64,000 nucleotides of DNA, taken from assembly GCF_024294785.1 (NCBI RefSeq), contig NZ_JANCLT010000002.1:1-64000 (forward strand), written 5' to 3'. Made by a program: the position numbers and the translations under genes. Position 1 is the stretch's first letter; every line of letters begins with the position of its first letter. Shown piece by piece: positions 34,942 to 43,960 of the stretch. This DNA is from Ectobacillus ponti (GTDB taxonomy: Bacteria > Bacillota > Bacilli > Bacillales > Bacillaceae_G). The notes under the pieces are model-generated. The model did not search any database and was not told where the DNA came from. It was given only the letters and a program-made list of their open reading frames with translations.

Positions 34942-35730
34942 TCAGCCACCTGCTTCCCCAATTAAAAAATCCATATAGTCCACGGCATCCCTGCGCCTCG
35001 CAGAAGCAGACCGGTACTGCGGCTGGCCCTGTCCGCTGCGGATCCGCAGCGCTTCTCTTATAATGGGATGCCACCGCTCCGGCACGTGCTGCAGCGCATA
35101 CGCACCGGCCTCCAGCTTGGAAGCAATATCCCGTTCACGGAACGTGTAATATTGCCGGGATACCCCGAGCACACACCACTCCACCGCCTCCTCCAACAGC
35201 AGTTGGATTCCCCGCTCTGAGGATGGCACCTTCCCGTCATCCCGCCAGCCGGCCCAATATGTATGGAGGTTGTCGCGCATCCCCCGCAGCAGCACCTCCC
35301 AGTCTATGGTGTAATCATATTCCGCAATAGACCGGCCCCGTACCGTAATACCGTACTGCTTAAGCTGATAAGCATCAATGGAATGACGCTCAAACGGCTG
35401 GTATCCTTGAAACACCCCATCAATGAAGCTGACACATGCATCGCCCCCGGCCATCAGCTCTTCCGCTGTCATGTACAAGCCCATCACATCCGTTTTCGGA
35501 AATTGCTGCTTCAGACGGCTGTGCACGCCCTTCAGCTTTTCCAGAACGGCTTCTCCCGGCGCCTGCTCCATCACTGCAATACAATCAATGTCGCTCTTTC
35601 CATCCTGAAACGCGCCAAGCGTAACAGAGCCGTATAAGTACAGACCGATGAGCCTATCAGGCAGCGCCTGATCCACCTGTCTGATATATTCCTCCAGCAC
35701 CTCAGCCACCCGCTCCGGCAATGTTGGCAT
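34942..35730 (-). CDS. Aminoglycoside adenylyltransferase-like nucleotidyltransferase
   Basis: 262 residues. The nucleotidyltransferase motif is complete: YGSVTLGAFQDGKSDID (GS followed by Asp-x-Asp). A C-terminal helical DUF4111-like domain (about 160-250) is the second half of AadA/ANT(9)-type enzymes. These adenylylate streptomycin or spectinomycin. Divergence from resistance enzymes is large to my eye, so a chromosomal house enzyme with another substrate is possible. GGAGGGGAG precedes ATG 35730. Confidence 0.85.
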   Translation of the reverse strand: MPTLPERVAEVLEEYIRQVDQALPDRLIGLYLYGSVTLGAFQDGKSDIDCIAVMEQAPGEAVLEKLKGVHSRLKQQFPKTDVMGLYMTAEELMAGGDACVSFIDGVFQGYQPFERHSIDAYQLKQYGITVRGRSIAEYDYTIDWEVLLRGMRDNLHTYWAGWRDDGKVPSSERGIQLLLEEAVEWCVLGVSRQYYTFRERDIASKLEAGAYALQHVPERWHPIIREALRIRSGQGQPQYRSASARRRDAVDYMDFLIGEAGG

Positions 35731-35868
35731 AGCTCTCCCCTCCTTAACCTCCTCATTATCCCACCTTACTTTTTATGGAACAAGAGGATATTTTCGGATT
35801 AAAATCCTTTTCATCCTCTTCCTGAACGCTTATACTTTTCCTATTGAATTGGAGGAGGAGTATGCCGG

Positions 35869-36294
35869 ATGAAGACATATCCATTGACAGCTGCCGATTA
35901 TGAACTGGTTGAAGCTGCGAAAACAACGATCACGAAACTATATCAAGAAAATAAACACCATGTCGGTGCAGCCCTGCGGACAACAGACGGGCGCATTGTG
36001 TCAGCCGTGCACATAGAAGCGTACATCGGCCGAGTTACCGTCTGTGCCGAAGCGATTACCATTGGAAAGGCGGTTTCGGAGGAGGCCGGGGGCTTTCACA
36101 CCATTGTTGCGGTCCGCCACCCCTATTCAGATGAAGAAAACCGGGAGCTGCGCATTGTCAGCCCATGCGGCATGTGCCGCGAGCTCATTTCTGACTATGC
36201 ACCGGATTGCTTCGTGATTTTAGAAAGCAACAGCGGGCCCTGCAAAACCACAATCAGCGAGCTGCTGCCATTGAAATATAAGCGCCATTCCTGA
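35869..36294 (+). CDS. Zinc-dependent cytidine/blasticidin deaminase family protein
   Basis: 141 residues. The zinc and catalytic site is intact: VCAEAITIG (Cys-Ala-Glu) and SPCGMCREL (PCxxC). HVGAALRTTDGRI and ISELLPLKY match the cytidine deaminase fold; the general pattern resembles blasticidin-S deaminase as well as CDA. Housekeeping CDA and drug deaminase cannot be separated by eye. Start at ATG 35869; an upstream GGAGGAGGAG is present and an out-of-frame ATG at 35862 is not used. Confidence 0.9.
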   Translation: MKTYPLTAADYELVEAAKTTITKLYQENKHHVGAALRTTDGRIVSAVHIEAYIGRVTVCAEAITIGKAVSEEAGGFHTIVAVRHPYSDEENRELRIVSPCGMCRELISDYAPDCFVILESNSGPCKTTISELLPLKYKRHS

Positions 36295-36528
36295 AAATGG
36301 AGGAAACATCGGCTGAAAAAATGTAGTATCATTAGACTTAGTGCAGGGAGACTGCAGCAGGGACAGCCCATCTCATACGATATGACCCGCGCGCCGTGTT
36401 TTCGTACACGCGTATTCCGATTTGCAGCATAACTCTTGATAGACGAGAGTTGAATTTCATAGTCTCTTAGTCTACTATGTCTAAAGACCATTGTTTTCAG
36501 TTCATCCTACTAGTGAAGGAAGTATAAC

Positions 36529-38715
36529 ATGCAGAAAAAAGAGAAAGCCCAAAAGAAAAAGCCGCATGTTCCATTTCGTTTAAATCTTTTGTTTTTGTTT
36601 GTATTTGTCATGTTTACACTTTTGATCCTGCGCCTGGGCACGGCCCAGCTTATTTACGGAGAAGATTATAAGCAAGAGGTGGAGCGCACCGCTGAAGGCA
36701 TCACCAGCGTGCCTGTGCCGCGCGGCAAAATTTATGACAGATCCGGCCTTGATATCGTCGACAACCAGCCGCTTCAAGCCATCACCTACACCCGCTTTAA
36801 GGGCTCTACGGCAAAGGGCCGCTATGAAGTGGCCAAGCAGCTCGCACAACTGATTGATGTGCCGACTGACAAGATTACAGAGCGCGACAAGAAAGACTTC
36901 TGGATTTTCCTCCATGAAGATGAAGCGAAAGAGAAGCTGACAAAGGAAGATAAAGCGCTGGCGGACCAAAAGAAAATCACCAACGCCGAACTGGATGACC
37001 GGCTGCGTTCTCGCATTACGGCCCAGGAAATCAACAGCTTCACGCAGCTGGATTTAAAGACGCTGTATATCAAAAGCAAAATGGACAGCGGGTTTCAGGA
37101 CGCCCCGCAGATCATTAAAAGCGAAGGTGTGACAAATGAAGAATACGCTGTTGTCAGCGAGCATCTGATGCAGCTGCCCGGCGTGGACACAACGGTGGAT
37201 TGGGACCGCACCTACCCATTTGGCGACACCTTCCGTTCTGTGCTTGGCAGTGTCACAAACAGCAACGAAGGCCTTCCAAAGGAGAAGCTGGACTTCTATC
37301 TGGCACGTGAATACGACCGCAATGACCGTGTCGGCAAAAGCTACATTGAGCAGGTGTATGAAGATTTGCTCCATGGCAAACGCGCTGTCATTAAAAATAC
37401 GAAGGACAAGGATGGCAATATCCTTGGCACGCAATATGTCTCTAAAGGAGAACGAGGCAAGGACCTGTACTTGACCATCGACATCAACCTGCAGAAGTCC
37501 ATCGACCAAATCATCGAGGATGAGCTGAAAAAGGCGCGCCAAAGCGGCGAAAACCTGGTTGACCGTGCGTTTGTCGTCATGACAAATCCGCAGAACGGGG
37601 AAGTGCTGGCAATGTCAGGCAAGCAGATTGTCAATGACAACGGCACTGAGAAGGTGCAGGATTTTGCACTTGGCACAATGACCAGCTCCTATCCAATGGG
37701 CTCCGTCGTGAAAGGCGCAACCGTTCTGACGGGCTTCCAGCAGGGCGCAATCAAGCCCGGTGAGGTTTTGCGCGATGAAGAAATCTACATCAAGGGCACA
37801 CCGCGAAAGAAATCCTATAAGGTCTTTGGCCCGATTTCTGATGAGCAGGCGCTGCAGGTTTCCTCCAACGCATATATGTTCAAAACAGCGCTGCGCCTGG
37901 CCGGCTATGAGTACACACCTTATATGTCCCTGGATATTCCGCAAAGTGTCTTTGACAAAATGCGCCGCTCCTTCAGCGAATTCGGGCTTGGTGTGCCAAC
38001 CGGCATCGATTTGCCGAATGAGGCTCCGGGCTTTAAGGGCTTGGCGGACCGTCCCGGCTTCCTGCTTGACTTGGCGATTGGCCAGTATGACACCTACACA
38101 CCGCTGCAGCTGGCCCAATATGTATCCACCATTGCCAACGGCGGCTACCGCTTGAAGCCGCAAATTCTAAAGGCTGTGTATGCGCCGAAAACAAAAGCGG
38201 ATGATCCGACACAGATGATTTCCGCGACAACACCGGCTGTACTGAACCGGATTGATATGTCCACCGATTATATCAATCGTGTGAAGCAGGGCTTCCAGGC
38301 AGTGATGCAGCCGGGCGGAACAGGATACTTCCACTTTGCGCAGGAGCTGCCGGGCTATGCGCTGGCTGGAAAAACAGGAACAGCCCAGACCTTCTATGAC
38401 GGCCCGAACGACGCTTTGCGCAAATCCGGGCCAGGCGGCACGTCACCTGCATGTGTGAATTTGACCTTGATTGGCTATGCACCGGCTGATAACCCCGAGG
38501 TTGCGTTCTCTGTCGTTGTGCCATGGGTGAAGGATGATGCCAACCATCCCATTTCCAAGCTGATCGGCAAACGTGTTGTGGAGGCATACTTCCAGCAGAA
38601 GACTGCCGAAGCGGCTCAGCAGCCGCCTGCTGATGACCAGTCCCAACAGCAGCCAGCTGCCGATGGCCAGGCTCAGCCGCAGACGCCGGCACAGGCTCCT
38701 GCTGCACAACAATAA
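36529..38715 (+). CDS. Class B penicillin-binding protein (PBP2 family)
   Basis: 728 residues. Membrane anchor (about 22-42), a dimerisation/pedestal domain beginning VPRGKIYDRSG, then a transpeptidase domain with SVVK (nucleophile Ser near 392), SSN (near 446) and KTGTA (near 614). The C-terminal tail (about 700-728) is low-complexity Gln/Pro/Ala. Size and organisation match B. subtilis PbpA/PbpH, which act in side-wall elongation. Monocistronic with its own terminator. The 234 bp upstream hold no gene I can recognise. Confidence 0.92.
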   Translation: MQKKEKAQKKKPHVPFRLNLLFLFVFVMFTLLILRLGTAQLIYGEDYKQEVERTAEGITSVPVPRGKIYDRSGLDIVDNQPLQAITYTRFKGSTAKGRYEVAKQLAQLIDVPTDKITERDKKDFWIFLHEDEAKEKLTKEDKALADQKKITNAELDDRLRSRITAQEINSFTQLDLKTLYIKSKMDSGFQDAPQIIKSEGVTNEEYAVVSEHLMQLPGVDTTVDWDRTYPFGDTFRSVLGSVTNSNEGLPKEKLDFYLAREYDRNDRVGKSYIEQVYEDLLHGKRAVIKNTKDKDGNILGTQYVSKGERGKDLYLTIDINLQKSIDQIIEDELKKARQSGENLVDRAFVVMTNPQNGEVLAMSGKQIVNDNGTEKVQDFALGTMTSSYPMGSVVKGATVLTGFQQGAIKPGEVLRDEEIYIKGTPRKKSYKVFGPISDEQALQVSSNAYMFKTALRLAGYEYTPYMSLDIPQSVFDKMRRSFSEFGLGVPTGIDLPNEAPGFKGLADRPGFLLDLAIGQYDTYTPLQLAQYVSTIANGGYRLKPQILKAVYAPKTKADDPTQMISATTPAVLNRIDMSTDYINRVKQGFQAVMQPGGTGYFHFAQELPGYALAGKTGTAQTFYDGPNDALRKSGPGGTSPACVNLTLIGYAPADNPEVAFSVVVPWVKDDANHPISKLIGKRVVEAYFQQKTAEAAQQPPADDQSQQQPAADGQAQPQTPAQAPAAQQ

Positions 38716-38724
38716 GATATAAGG

Positions 38725-38751
38725 AAAAGCGCCGGGCACTCCGGCGCTTTT
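38725..38751 (+). terminator. Bidirectional terminator after the PBP gene
   Basis: Perfect AAAAGCGCCGG/CCGGCGCTTTT stem (11 bp) with a 5-nt loop between the PBP gene and the convergent GNAT gene; T-rich on both strands. Confidence 0.9.
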
Positions 38752-38782
38752 CTCGTTCCTTCCACTCTATGTGTCCAGCTAC

Positions 38783-39253
38783 TCAGTCTCCACTTGCATA
38801 GAAGAGCTGTACCGGCCCGTCCCAATCGGGCTTGCGGATTTCCTCATAAGCCGCATAAGCGCCAATCACCTTGCGCCAGAAGTGCTGTGCCGGCACGTTC
38901 TCCTCCATCTCCGCGACCTCCCATGTTCCCGGAAAGCGCTGAAACAGCTCCTGTGCCGCCTGCTTGCCAATGCCGCTTTTGCGGTACTTCTTCATCACGA
39001 AGAACTCTGCCATGGAATAGTGCGCTTCCATCTTTCGAATCAGGGCAAACCCGGCATACCGGCCGTCCACCTTGAAGAAAAACGGAAATCGATCAGCATC
39101 TGTGAAATAGTGGTCCAAGTACATGTACTCGTACAAGCCGTGCTCATTGACGTCCTCCGGGTCAAACTCGCTGAAATCGTATTTATACAGCTCCATTAAC
39201 CGGCGCAGCACAGACTTCTTCTCAAGCTCTGCTTTTTCAATCACGAGATTCAT
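38783..39253 (-). CDS. GNAT-family N-acetyltransferase
   Basis: 156 residues. AEFFVMKKYRKSGIGKQAAQ is the acetyl-CoA-binding motif and FWRKVIGAY the closing strand and helix. Contains an unusually acidic, aromatic N-terminal half (YKYDFSEFDPEDVNEHGLYE). GGGGAGCAGGG precedes ATG 39253. Divergent from alaX. Substrate unknown. Confidence 0.88.
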   Translation of the reverse strand: MNLVIEKAELEKKSVLRRLMELYKYDFSEFDPEDVNEHGLYEYMYLDHYFTDADRFPFFFKVDGRYAGFALIRKMEAHYSMAEFFVMKKYRKSGIGKQAAQELFQRFPGTWEVAEMEENVPAQHFWRKVIGAYAAYEEIRKPDWDGPVQLFYASGD

Positions 39254-39329
39254 TTCCCTGCTCCCCTCTCCTGTCTACATATGCTATACTACAGCAAACG
39301 TGAGATATTTTTCCAGAGGATGTGAGGAC

Positions 39330-39968
39330 ATGGTCAGAAAAGTATTTTGGGAAGACCCGTATTTGACGGAGCTGGACACGACTGTTGTGTCTGTAAACGG
39401 CAATGAAATTACCGTGGAGGATACCATTTTCTATGCCTTTTCCGGTGGACAGGAAAGCGATGCGGGAACCATTGGCGGCTGCTCCGTGCTGCAGGCGGTA
39501 AAGCAAGGAAAAGAAATCATCTACACGCTGCCGGAGGGGCATGGACTGGCAGCCGGCGATAAGGTTCTCATGTGCATCGACTGGGACAGGCGCTACAGGC
39601 TCATGCGGCTGCATTTTGCGGCAGAGCTCATTTTGGAGCTCGTGTATCAGCACCTCGGCGACGTGCAAAAAATCGGTGCGCACATCGCGCAGGACAAGTC
39701 GCGCATTGACTTTGCCCTGTCTGACAATATTGCCGCGCATTTCCCGCTGCTGCAGGAACGGGCCCATGCTTTGATCACTGCAAACCACGACATTATCAGC
39801 TCCTTCAGCGAGGAAGAAACAGAACGGCGCACCTGGGAAATCCACGGATTCTCCAAGGTTCCCTGCGGCGGCACCCATTTGAAAAGAACGGGCGAAGTCG
39901 GGAGCATTTCTCTTAAGCGCAAAAATATCGGCAAGGGCAAGGAGCGCATCGAAATCTACGTTTCGTAG
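39330..39968 (+). CDS. alaX: AlaX-type alanyl-tRNA editing protein
   Basis: 212 residues, related to the editing domain of AlaRS; hydrolyses mischarged Ser-tRNA(Ala) or Gly-tRNA(Ala). The N-terminal part has the FYAFSGGQESDAG loop. The first zinc motif reads RLHFAAELIL, His-x3-Glu rather than the usual His-x3-His; the second is intact, CGGTH. ATG 39330 has GAGG upstream. The long frame upstream of it runs over the divergent GNAT gene and is rejected. Converges on the yhgE gene with only 10 bp between stops. Confidence 0.9.
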   Translation: MVRKVFWEDPYLTELDTTVVSVNGNEITVEDTIFYAFSGGQESDAGTIGGCSVLQAVKQGKEIIYTLPEGHGLAAGDKVLMCIDWDRRYRLMRLHFAAELILELVYQHLGDVQKIGAHIAQDKSRIDFALSDNIAAHFPLLQERAHALITANHDIISSFSEEETERRTWEIHGFSKVPCGGTHLKRTGEVGSISLKRKNIGKGKERIEIYVS

Positions 39969-39978
39969 GCCGGCGTCC

Positions 39979-41991
39979 TTACGGCACAATCTTGGTCATG
40001 CGCACCCGCTCTGTCGTCCGCTGCAGCCGCTTCGCAAGCGGCTTTTTCAGCAGCAGCGCCAGCAGAAAGCTAAGCAAGGCAAAGCAGCAAAGGCGCAGGG
40101 CATCCATGACGGCGATATCCCACATCACACCTCCGACAGCCTCCCGCAGCATGCTGATGGCATAGGTGAACGGCATGAACGGATTCAGGTGCTGAAAAAA
40201 CGGTGATGTCATGGCAACCGGAAACGTTGCGCCTGAGCTCGCGATTTGGAGCACAAGAAAAATAATGGCCATGCCCTTCCCGATGTTGCCGAACACGGCG
40301 CAAAGCGTATACGTGATTGTAATGAACACGAGGCTGATGAACACACTGAACAGCACAAAGTGCGGCTTGTCCACTACATACGTCTTCAGCAGAAATACGT
40401 CCCCGAGCGATACAATCAGCGCCTGGCATACACCGATGGTCAGGAAGGTGAACAAGCGCCCGAAATACCGCTGATAGCCCCGATATTTCCCTTCTGGATC
40501 CTCCACCTCCACACGCAGGGACGCCACCAGCAGAGTCGCCCCCACCCAAAGCGCCAGCATGGTGTAAAACGGCGCCATGGCCGAACCATAGTTCGGAATC
40601 GGAAAAATCCGCTTTGTATCCAGTGCGACCGCATTCGCCAGAAAGGTGCTGTGCTTCTCTGGATCGTGCTTCAGGAAGTCGATGACCCGATTGAGATCCA
40701 CACCCTTGTCAAACTCGCGGATGCGGGCAGCCGTCCCGCGCACCTCTTGTTCAAATTTCGGCAGATCATTCCGGGCGAAGTCCGCTGCCTTGTGAATGGC
40801 CGATTCAGCAGCCGGCAGCTTTGTCCGGATCAAGTCCGCCGCCCTGTGTATGTCCTGCTCCAGCTTCGGCAAATCCTTCCGCACAAAGCCGGCTGCACGC
40901 TGCACCTGTGCCTTCGCGGCAGGCCACTCCTCCTTCATAAATGTGCCGGCTGCCCCGATGAGACGCACCGCTTCCGCCGCGCGCTGCTGCAGAGCATCCT
41001 GGTTGGCGGCCACATCCTTCCGCACCCCCGCCAGCTGCTCCCGCAGCTGTGCCAGTGACGCCACATTCTCCCCGCTTTGCTGCAACGCAGCCATGCTTTC
41101 CTGCAAGCGCGCTTCCACGGCAGCCAAATTCTGTTCCATATCCGCCACAATGCTTGGCGCCTGCTGCATGGCGGCAAGCTGCTCCTGCAGGCGCACGATC
41201 TCTCCTCCCGCCGCTTCCATCTGCGGCAAAGCCTGCTCCACCTTCAAAATGCTCGCCCCGGCCCTGTCCAAGTCTGGAATCCGCTGCTCCAGCACAAGAA
41301 TTTGCTGTCCCTTTTGCCGAATGTCCGGCAGCTTCCCCTCCAGTTCAATAGCCCTCTGCCCCATTGCCTCAATCTCCGGCAGAGCCTTCTCCAAAGCAAA
41401 TATTTTTCGCTTTACTTCCTGAATGGCCGGCAGCTCCTGCTCCAGCTTCACACCGGCCTGCTGAAAACCAGTGAGAACGGCATGGCCCACGTTTTCCACA
41501 AAGGCCTCCTCCACCTGGGCTGTTACGTTGGAGGCGCCGGACTTTGTAATTTTCGGTGTGACCGCATTGATTTTCTCATTTACAGAAAACAGAATGTTCG
41601 GCTTTTGCGGATTTTGCTCCAAAATGCTGGAAAGCTTTCGGGAAAAATCCTTGGGAATGAGCAAAGAAGCATAATACTCTCCATGCCGGACGCCGCGCTC
41701 CGCCTGCTTGCGGTCCACAAACACCCAGCCGAGATTCTTATTATGCTTCAGCTTTTCTATCACATCGCCCCCGACACGGATGTGTTTGCCCCGTACCTCG
41801 GCTCCTTCATCCTCATTCGTGACCGCAATCGGGATCCCGGACGTATTGCTGTAGGGATCCCACATCGACTTGATGTTCACCCAGGCGTATACAGACGGCA
41901 GAATGGCCAGCGCGGCAACAAGGAGCGTTACCGGGAGAACCATCAATATGCTTTTCCAGTCATTTCGATACACGTGCCAAATGTTTCCCAC
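39979..41991 (-). CDS. YhgE/Pip family membrane protein
   Basis: 670 residues from GTG 41991 (GGGGAG 7 nt upstream). One N-terminal membrane segment (VLPVTLLVAALAILPSVYAW), the family-typical VTNEDEGAEVRG near residue 60, and a long extracellular region (about 180-480) of heptad-like Leu/Glu/Gln repeats. The C-terminal ABC-2-like block has five membrane segments. Known relatives are the Lactococcus phage receptor Pip and B. subtilis YhgE; some act in export or surface assembly. The 52-codon extension to 42147 overlaps the upstream acetyltransferase gene and is rejected. Confidence 0.9.
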   Translation of the reverse strand: MGNIWHVYRNDWKSILMVLPVTLLVAALAILPSVYAWVNIKSMWDPYSNTSGIPIAVTNEDEGAEVRGKHIRVGGDVIEKLKHNKNLGWVFVDRKQAERGVRHGEYYASLLIPKDFSRKLSSILEQNPQKPNILFSVNEKINAVTPKITKSGASNVTAQVEEAFVENVGHAVLTGFQQAGVKLEQELPAIQEVKRKIFALEKALPEIEAMGQRAIELEGKLPDIRQKGQQILVLEQRIPDLDRAGASILKVEQALPQMEAAGGEIVRLQEQLAAMQQAPSIVADMEQNLAAVEARLQESMAALQQSGENVASLAQLREQLAGVRKDVAANQDALQQRAAEAVRLIGAAGTFMKEEWPAAKAQVQRAAGFVRKDLPKLEQDIHRAADLIRTKLPAAESAIHKAADFARNDLPKFEQEVRGTAARIREFDKGVDLNRVIDFLKHDPEKHSTFLANAVALDTKRIFPIPNYGSAMAPFYTMLALWVGATLLVASLRVEVEDPEGKYRGYQRYFGRLFTFLTIGVCQALIVSLGDVFLLKTYVVDKPHFVLFSVFISLVFITITYTLCAVFGNIGKGMAIIFLVLQIASSGATFPVAMTSPFFQHLNPFMPFTYAISMLREAVGGVMWDIAVMDALRLCCFALLSFLLALLLKKPLAKRLQRTTERVRMTKIVP

Positions 41992-42058
41992 TGCCGGCTC
42001 CCCTTTCAGGCGTCCTTTGTTGTCCTTACTATGCGCCCCGCCAGCAGGAAAGATGTAT

Positions 42059-42493
42059 TCACTTTTCCAAAATCCAGTACAGCATTTCAGCGTCAGCCCC
42101 CGTTTGCGAGAAGCCATTCTTCTCCAGTACGCGGATGGATGCCGCATTGCCTTTCAAGCACTCTGCCCGCACTGCCTCCGCCTCCCCTGTTGCGAAAGCC
42201 CAGCGAATCAGGCCCGCCACAGCTTCCGTGGCCAAGCCATACCCATGATAAGCAGGCAGCAGGCCGTAGCCGACTTCCACTGTCCGCTGTTCATCCGGCT
42301 TTCCCTTAAAGCCAAGATCCCCGATTACCTCTCCGTGCCAAACCGCCAGCCAGACGCCCCAGCCATACAAGCTGCTGTCACGCTGCAGGGCCCGCAGATG
42401 CCCTTCGATATGGGGGCCGGACGGATAGCTCCACTTCTTCACTTCTTCTGCTGTACATGGCATGAGCGTCAGACGCTCTGTTTGTAGCTGCAT
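42059..42493 (-). CDS. RimJ/RimL-type GNAT acetyltransferase
   Basis: 144 residues. It starts LQTERLTLMPCTAEEV, the usual RimJ-like opening. VGYGLLPAYHGYGLATEAVA is the acetyl-CoA motif, and NAASIRVLEKNGF the conserved C-terminal pattern. GAGGG precedes ATG 42493. Lies 67 bp before the yhgE start on the same strand, so the two may be co-transcribed. Confidence 0.9.
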   Translation of the reverse strand: MQLQTERLTLMPCTAEEVKKWSYPSGPHIEGHLRALQRDSSLYGWGVWLAVWHGEVIGDLGFKGKPDEQRTVEVGYGLLPAYHGYGLATEAVAGLIRWAFATGEAEAVRAECLKGNAASIRVLEKNGFSQTGADAEMLYWILEK

Positions 42494-42626
42494 CCTTCAT
42501 CCCTCCCTCTTACAGCTTATCATGCAGGGGAAGACTACAACATTCGTCTCCCTGCCAGCGGGCATGATTTTTTGTTCCCGCTCCTGCTCATGCTACAATG
42601 GGAGTATCTAGAACGGGAGGCACGTT

Positions 42627-43547
42627 ATGCGTACGCGATACGAAAATATGGACAAGGTTACAAATGATAAAACCTTCAGCGACATGCGCCGTTGGATGAA
42701 GGAACGGCGGGCGAAAAAGAAGGATTTGTCGCGGCAGATTGAACAATACCCCTATAAAGACATCCGCAAGCTGCACCGCAACCAGTACGGCTTTTCCATC
42801 ACCTGGATCGGGCACTCCACGTTCCTGATTCAGCTGGAGGGCCTGAACATTTTAACGGACCCGGTCTGGGCCAAGCGGATGGGCGTGCAAAAGCGGCTGA
42901 CAGATCCGGGGCTTGCCATCGCGGATTTGCCGGAAATTGATGTTGTTTTCATTTCACACGGCCATTATGACCACCTGGACTTCGGCAGCATCCGCAAGCT
43001 GAAGGGCAACCCGGCCTTCTATGTGCCTGCCGGCTTGAAGAATGCCTTTACACGCCGGGGCTATCGCAATGTTGTTGAAGCAAACTGGTGGGATTCCTTC
43101 GACCACAACGGGCTCGTGTTCACCTTCGTTCCCGCCCAGCATTGGACGCGCCGGACGATGCTTGACACCAACACCTCCCATTGGGGCGGCTGGATGATGG
43201 AGAATAAGACGCTGCGGCGCTCTGTCTATTTCGTCGGCGATACGGGCTATTTCCGCGGCTTTCAGGAAATCGGCAAGCGCTTTGACATTGACGTCGTGCT
43301 CATGCCGATCGGAGCCTATGAGCCGGAGTGGTTCATGGCCGTTTCCCATATCAACCCGGAGGATGCTGTGAAGGCGTTTCAGGAGCTGAACGGCAAGGTC
43401 TTCATCCCCATGCATTACGGCGCCTACCGTCTGGCGGACGATACCGGGCCGGAAGCGCTGGAGCGCCTGTACCACGAGTGGGACCGGCTGCTGCTGGAGG
43501 AGAATCAACTGAAGGTGCTGGCGCTCGGCGAGACGCTTTGGCCATAG
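42627..43547 (+). CDS. MBL-fold hydrolase, NAPE-PLD/UlaG-like
   Basis: 306 residues. ITWIGHSTFLIQLEGLNILTD and FISHGHYDHLD (metal site), VPAQHWTRRTMLDTN, GDTGYFRGF and the final MHYGAY make up the fold seen in N-acyl-phosphatidylethanolamine phospholipase D and RomA-type proteins. Cytoplasmic. GGGAGG precedes the ATG. Substrate unknown; bacterial relatives include lipid hydrolases. Confidence 0.88.
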   Translation: MRTRYENMDKVTNDKTFSDMRRWMKERRAKKKDLSRQIEQYPYKDIRKLHRNQYGFSITWIGHSTFLIQLEGLNILTDPVWAKRMGVQKRLTDPGLAIADLPEIDVVFISHGHYDHLDFGSIRKLKGNPAFYVPAGLKNAFTRRGYRNVVEANWWDSFDHNGLVFTFVPAQHWTRRTMLDTNTSHWGGWMMENKTLRRSVYFVGDTGYFRGFQEIGKRFDIDVVLMPIGAYEPEWFMAVSHINPEDAVKAFQELNGKVFIPMHYGAYRLADDTGPEALERLYHEWDRLLLEENQLKVLALGETLWP

Positions 43548-43550
43548 GGA

Positions 43551-43576
43551 AAGGCTGACCGGAGTCAGCCTTTTTT
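43551..43576 (+). terminator. Terminator after the NAPE-PLD-like gene
   Basis: AAGGCTGAC-CGGA-GTCAGCCTT followed by TTTT; it also reaches the stop codon of the convergent SET-domain gene. Confidence 0.92.
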
Positions 43577-43947
43577 CACTCTAGGACCTCAAACCACAGC
43601 GGGGATTGGTCTCTGGAGTCCCCGTTGTAATTGACCCGGATTTCCTCGTCCTTCGCAATATCTCTTCTTGCATAGAACGAAATGCAGCCCTTTTTTCGAT
43701 CGGTAATATAGCCGGCGTTGGGTGTATACGAATGGTTGTATAAGGAGCCATAGCCCAAAGCAATGGCTTTGTCCGCCCCCCAGCGAAAAACATAGTTTGT
43801 GAGAATACTATCTCTCATGTTTGCCCATTCTTCCTCAGGAATGATCAGGACGGGCGCTTCCTCCAAATATTCACCCTTTTGAATCGCTCTGGCAGCAAAC
43901 ACGCCTCTGCCATACTGTTCTGTTTGTTTCACATAAATCACTGGCAA
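43576..43947 (-). CDS. Small SET-domain protein
   Basis: 123 residues, the whole protein being a minimal SET domain. KQTEQYGRGVFAARAIQKGE at the N-terminus, GSLYNHSYTPNAGY (the NHS-x-PN cofactor motif) and ISFYARRDIAKDEEIRVNYN (active-site Tyr region) match protein lysine methyltransferases. No post-SET cysteines. Such proteins are uncommon in bacteria but known in Bacillus, where a related enzyme methylates a histone-like protein. It ends 13 bp upstream of... its start lies 13 bp after the stop of cotH, so it may belong to that transcript. Confidence 0.85.
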   Translation of the reverse strand: MPVIYVKQTEQYGRGVFAARAIQKGEYLEEAPVLIIPEEEWANMRDSILTNYVFRWGADKAIALGYGSLYNHSYTPNAGYITDRKKGCISFYARRDIAKDEEIRVNYNGDSRDQSPLWFEVLE

Positions 43948-43960
43948 ACCGATCCCCCTC

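Noticed and set aside
36295-36528. Possible riboswitch before the PBP gene
   Set aside because: I found no conserved aptamer blocks or terminator; the region looks like an ordinary leader or promoter region.
41992-42147. 52-codon extension of the YhgE-like protein
   Set aside because: It overlaps the end of the upstream acetyltransferase gene; GTG 41991 with GGGGAG fits the family N-terminus.
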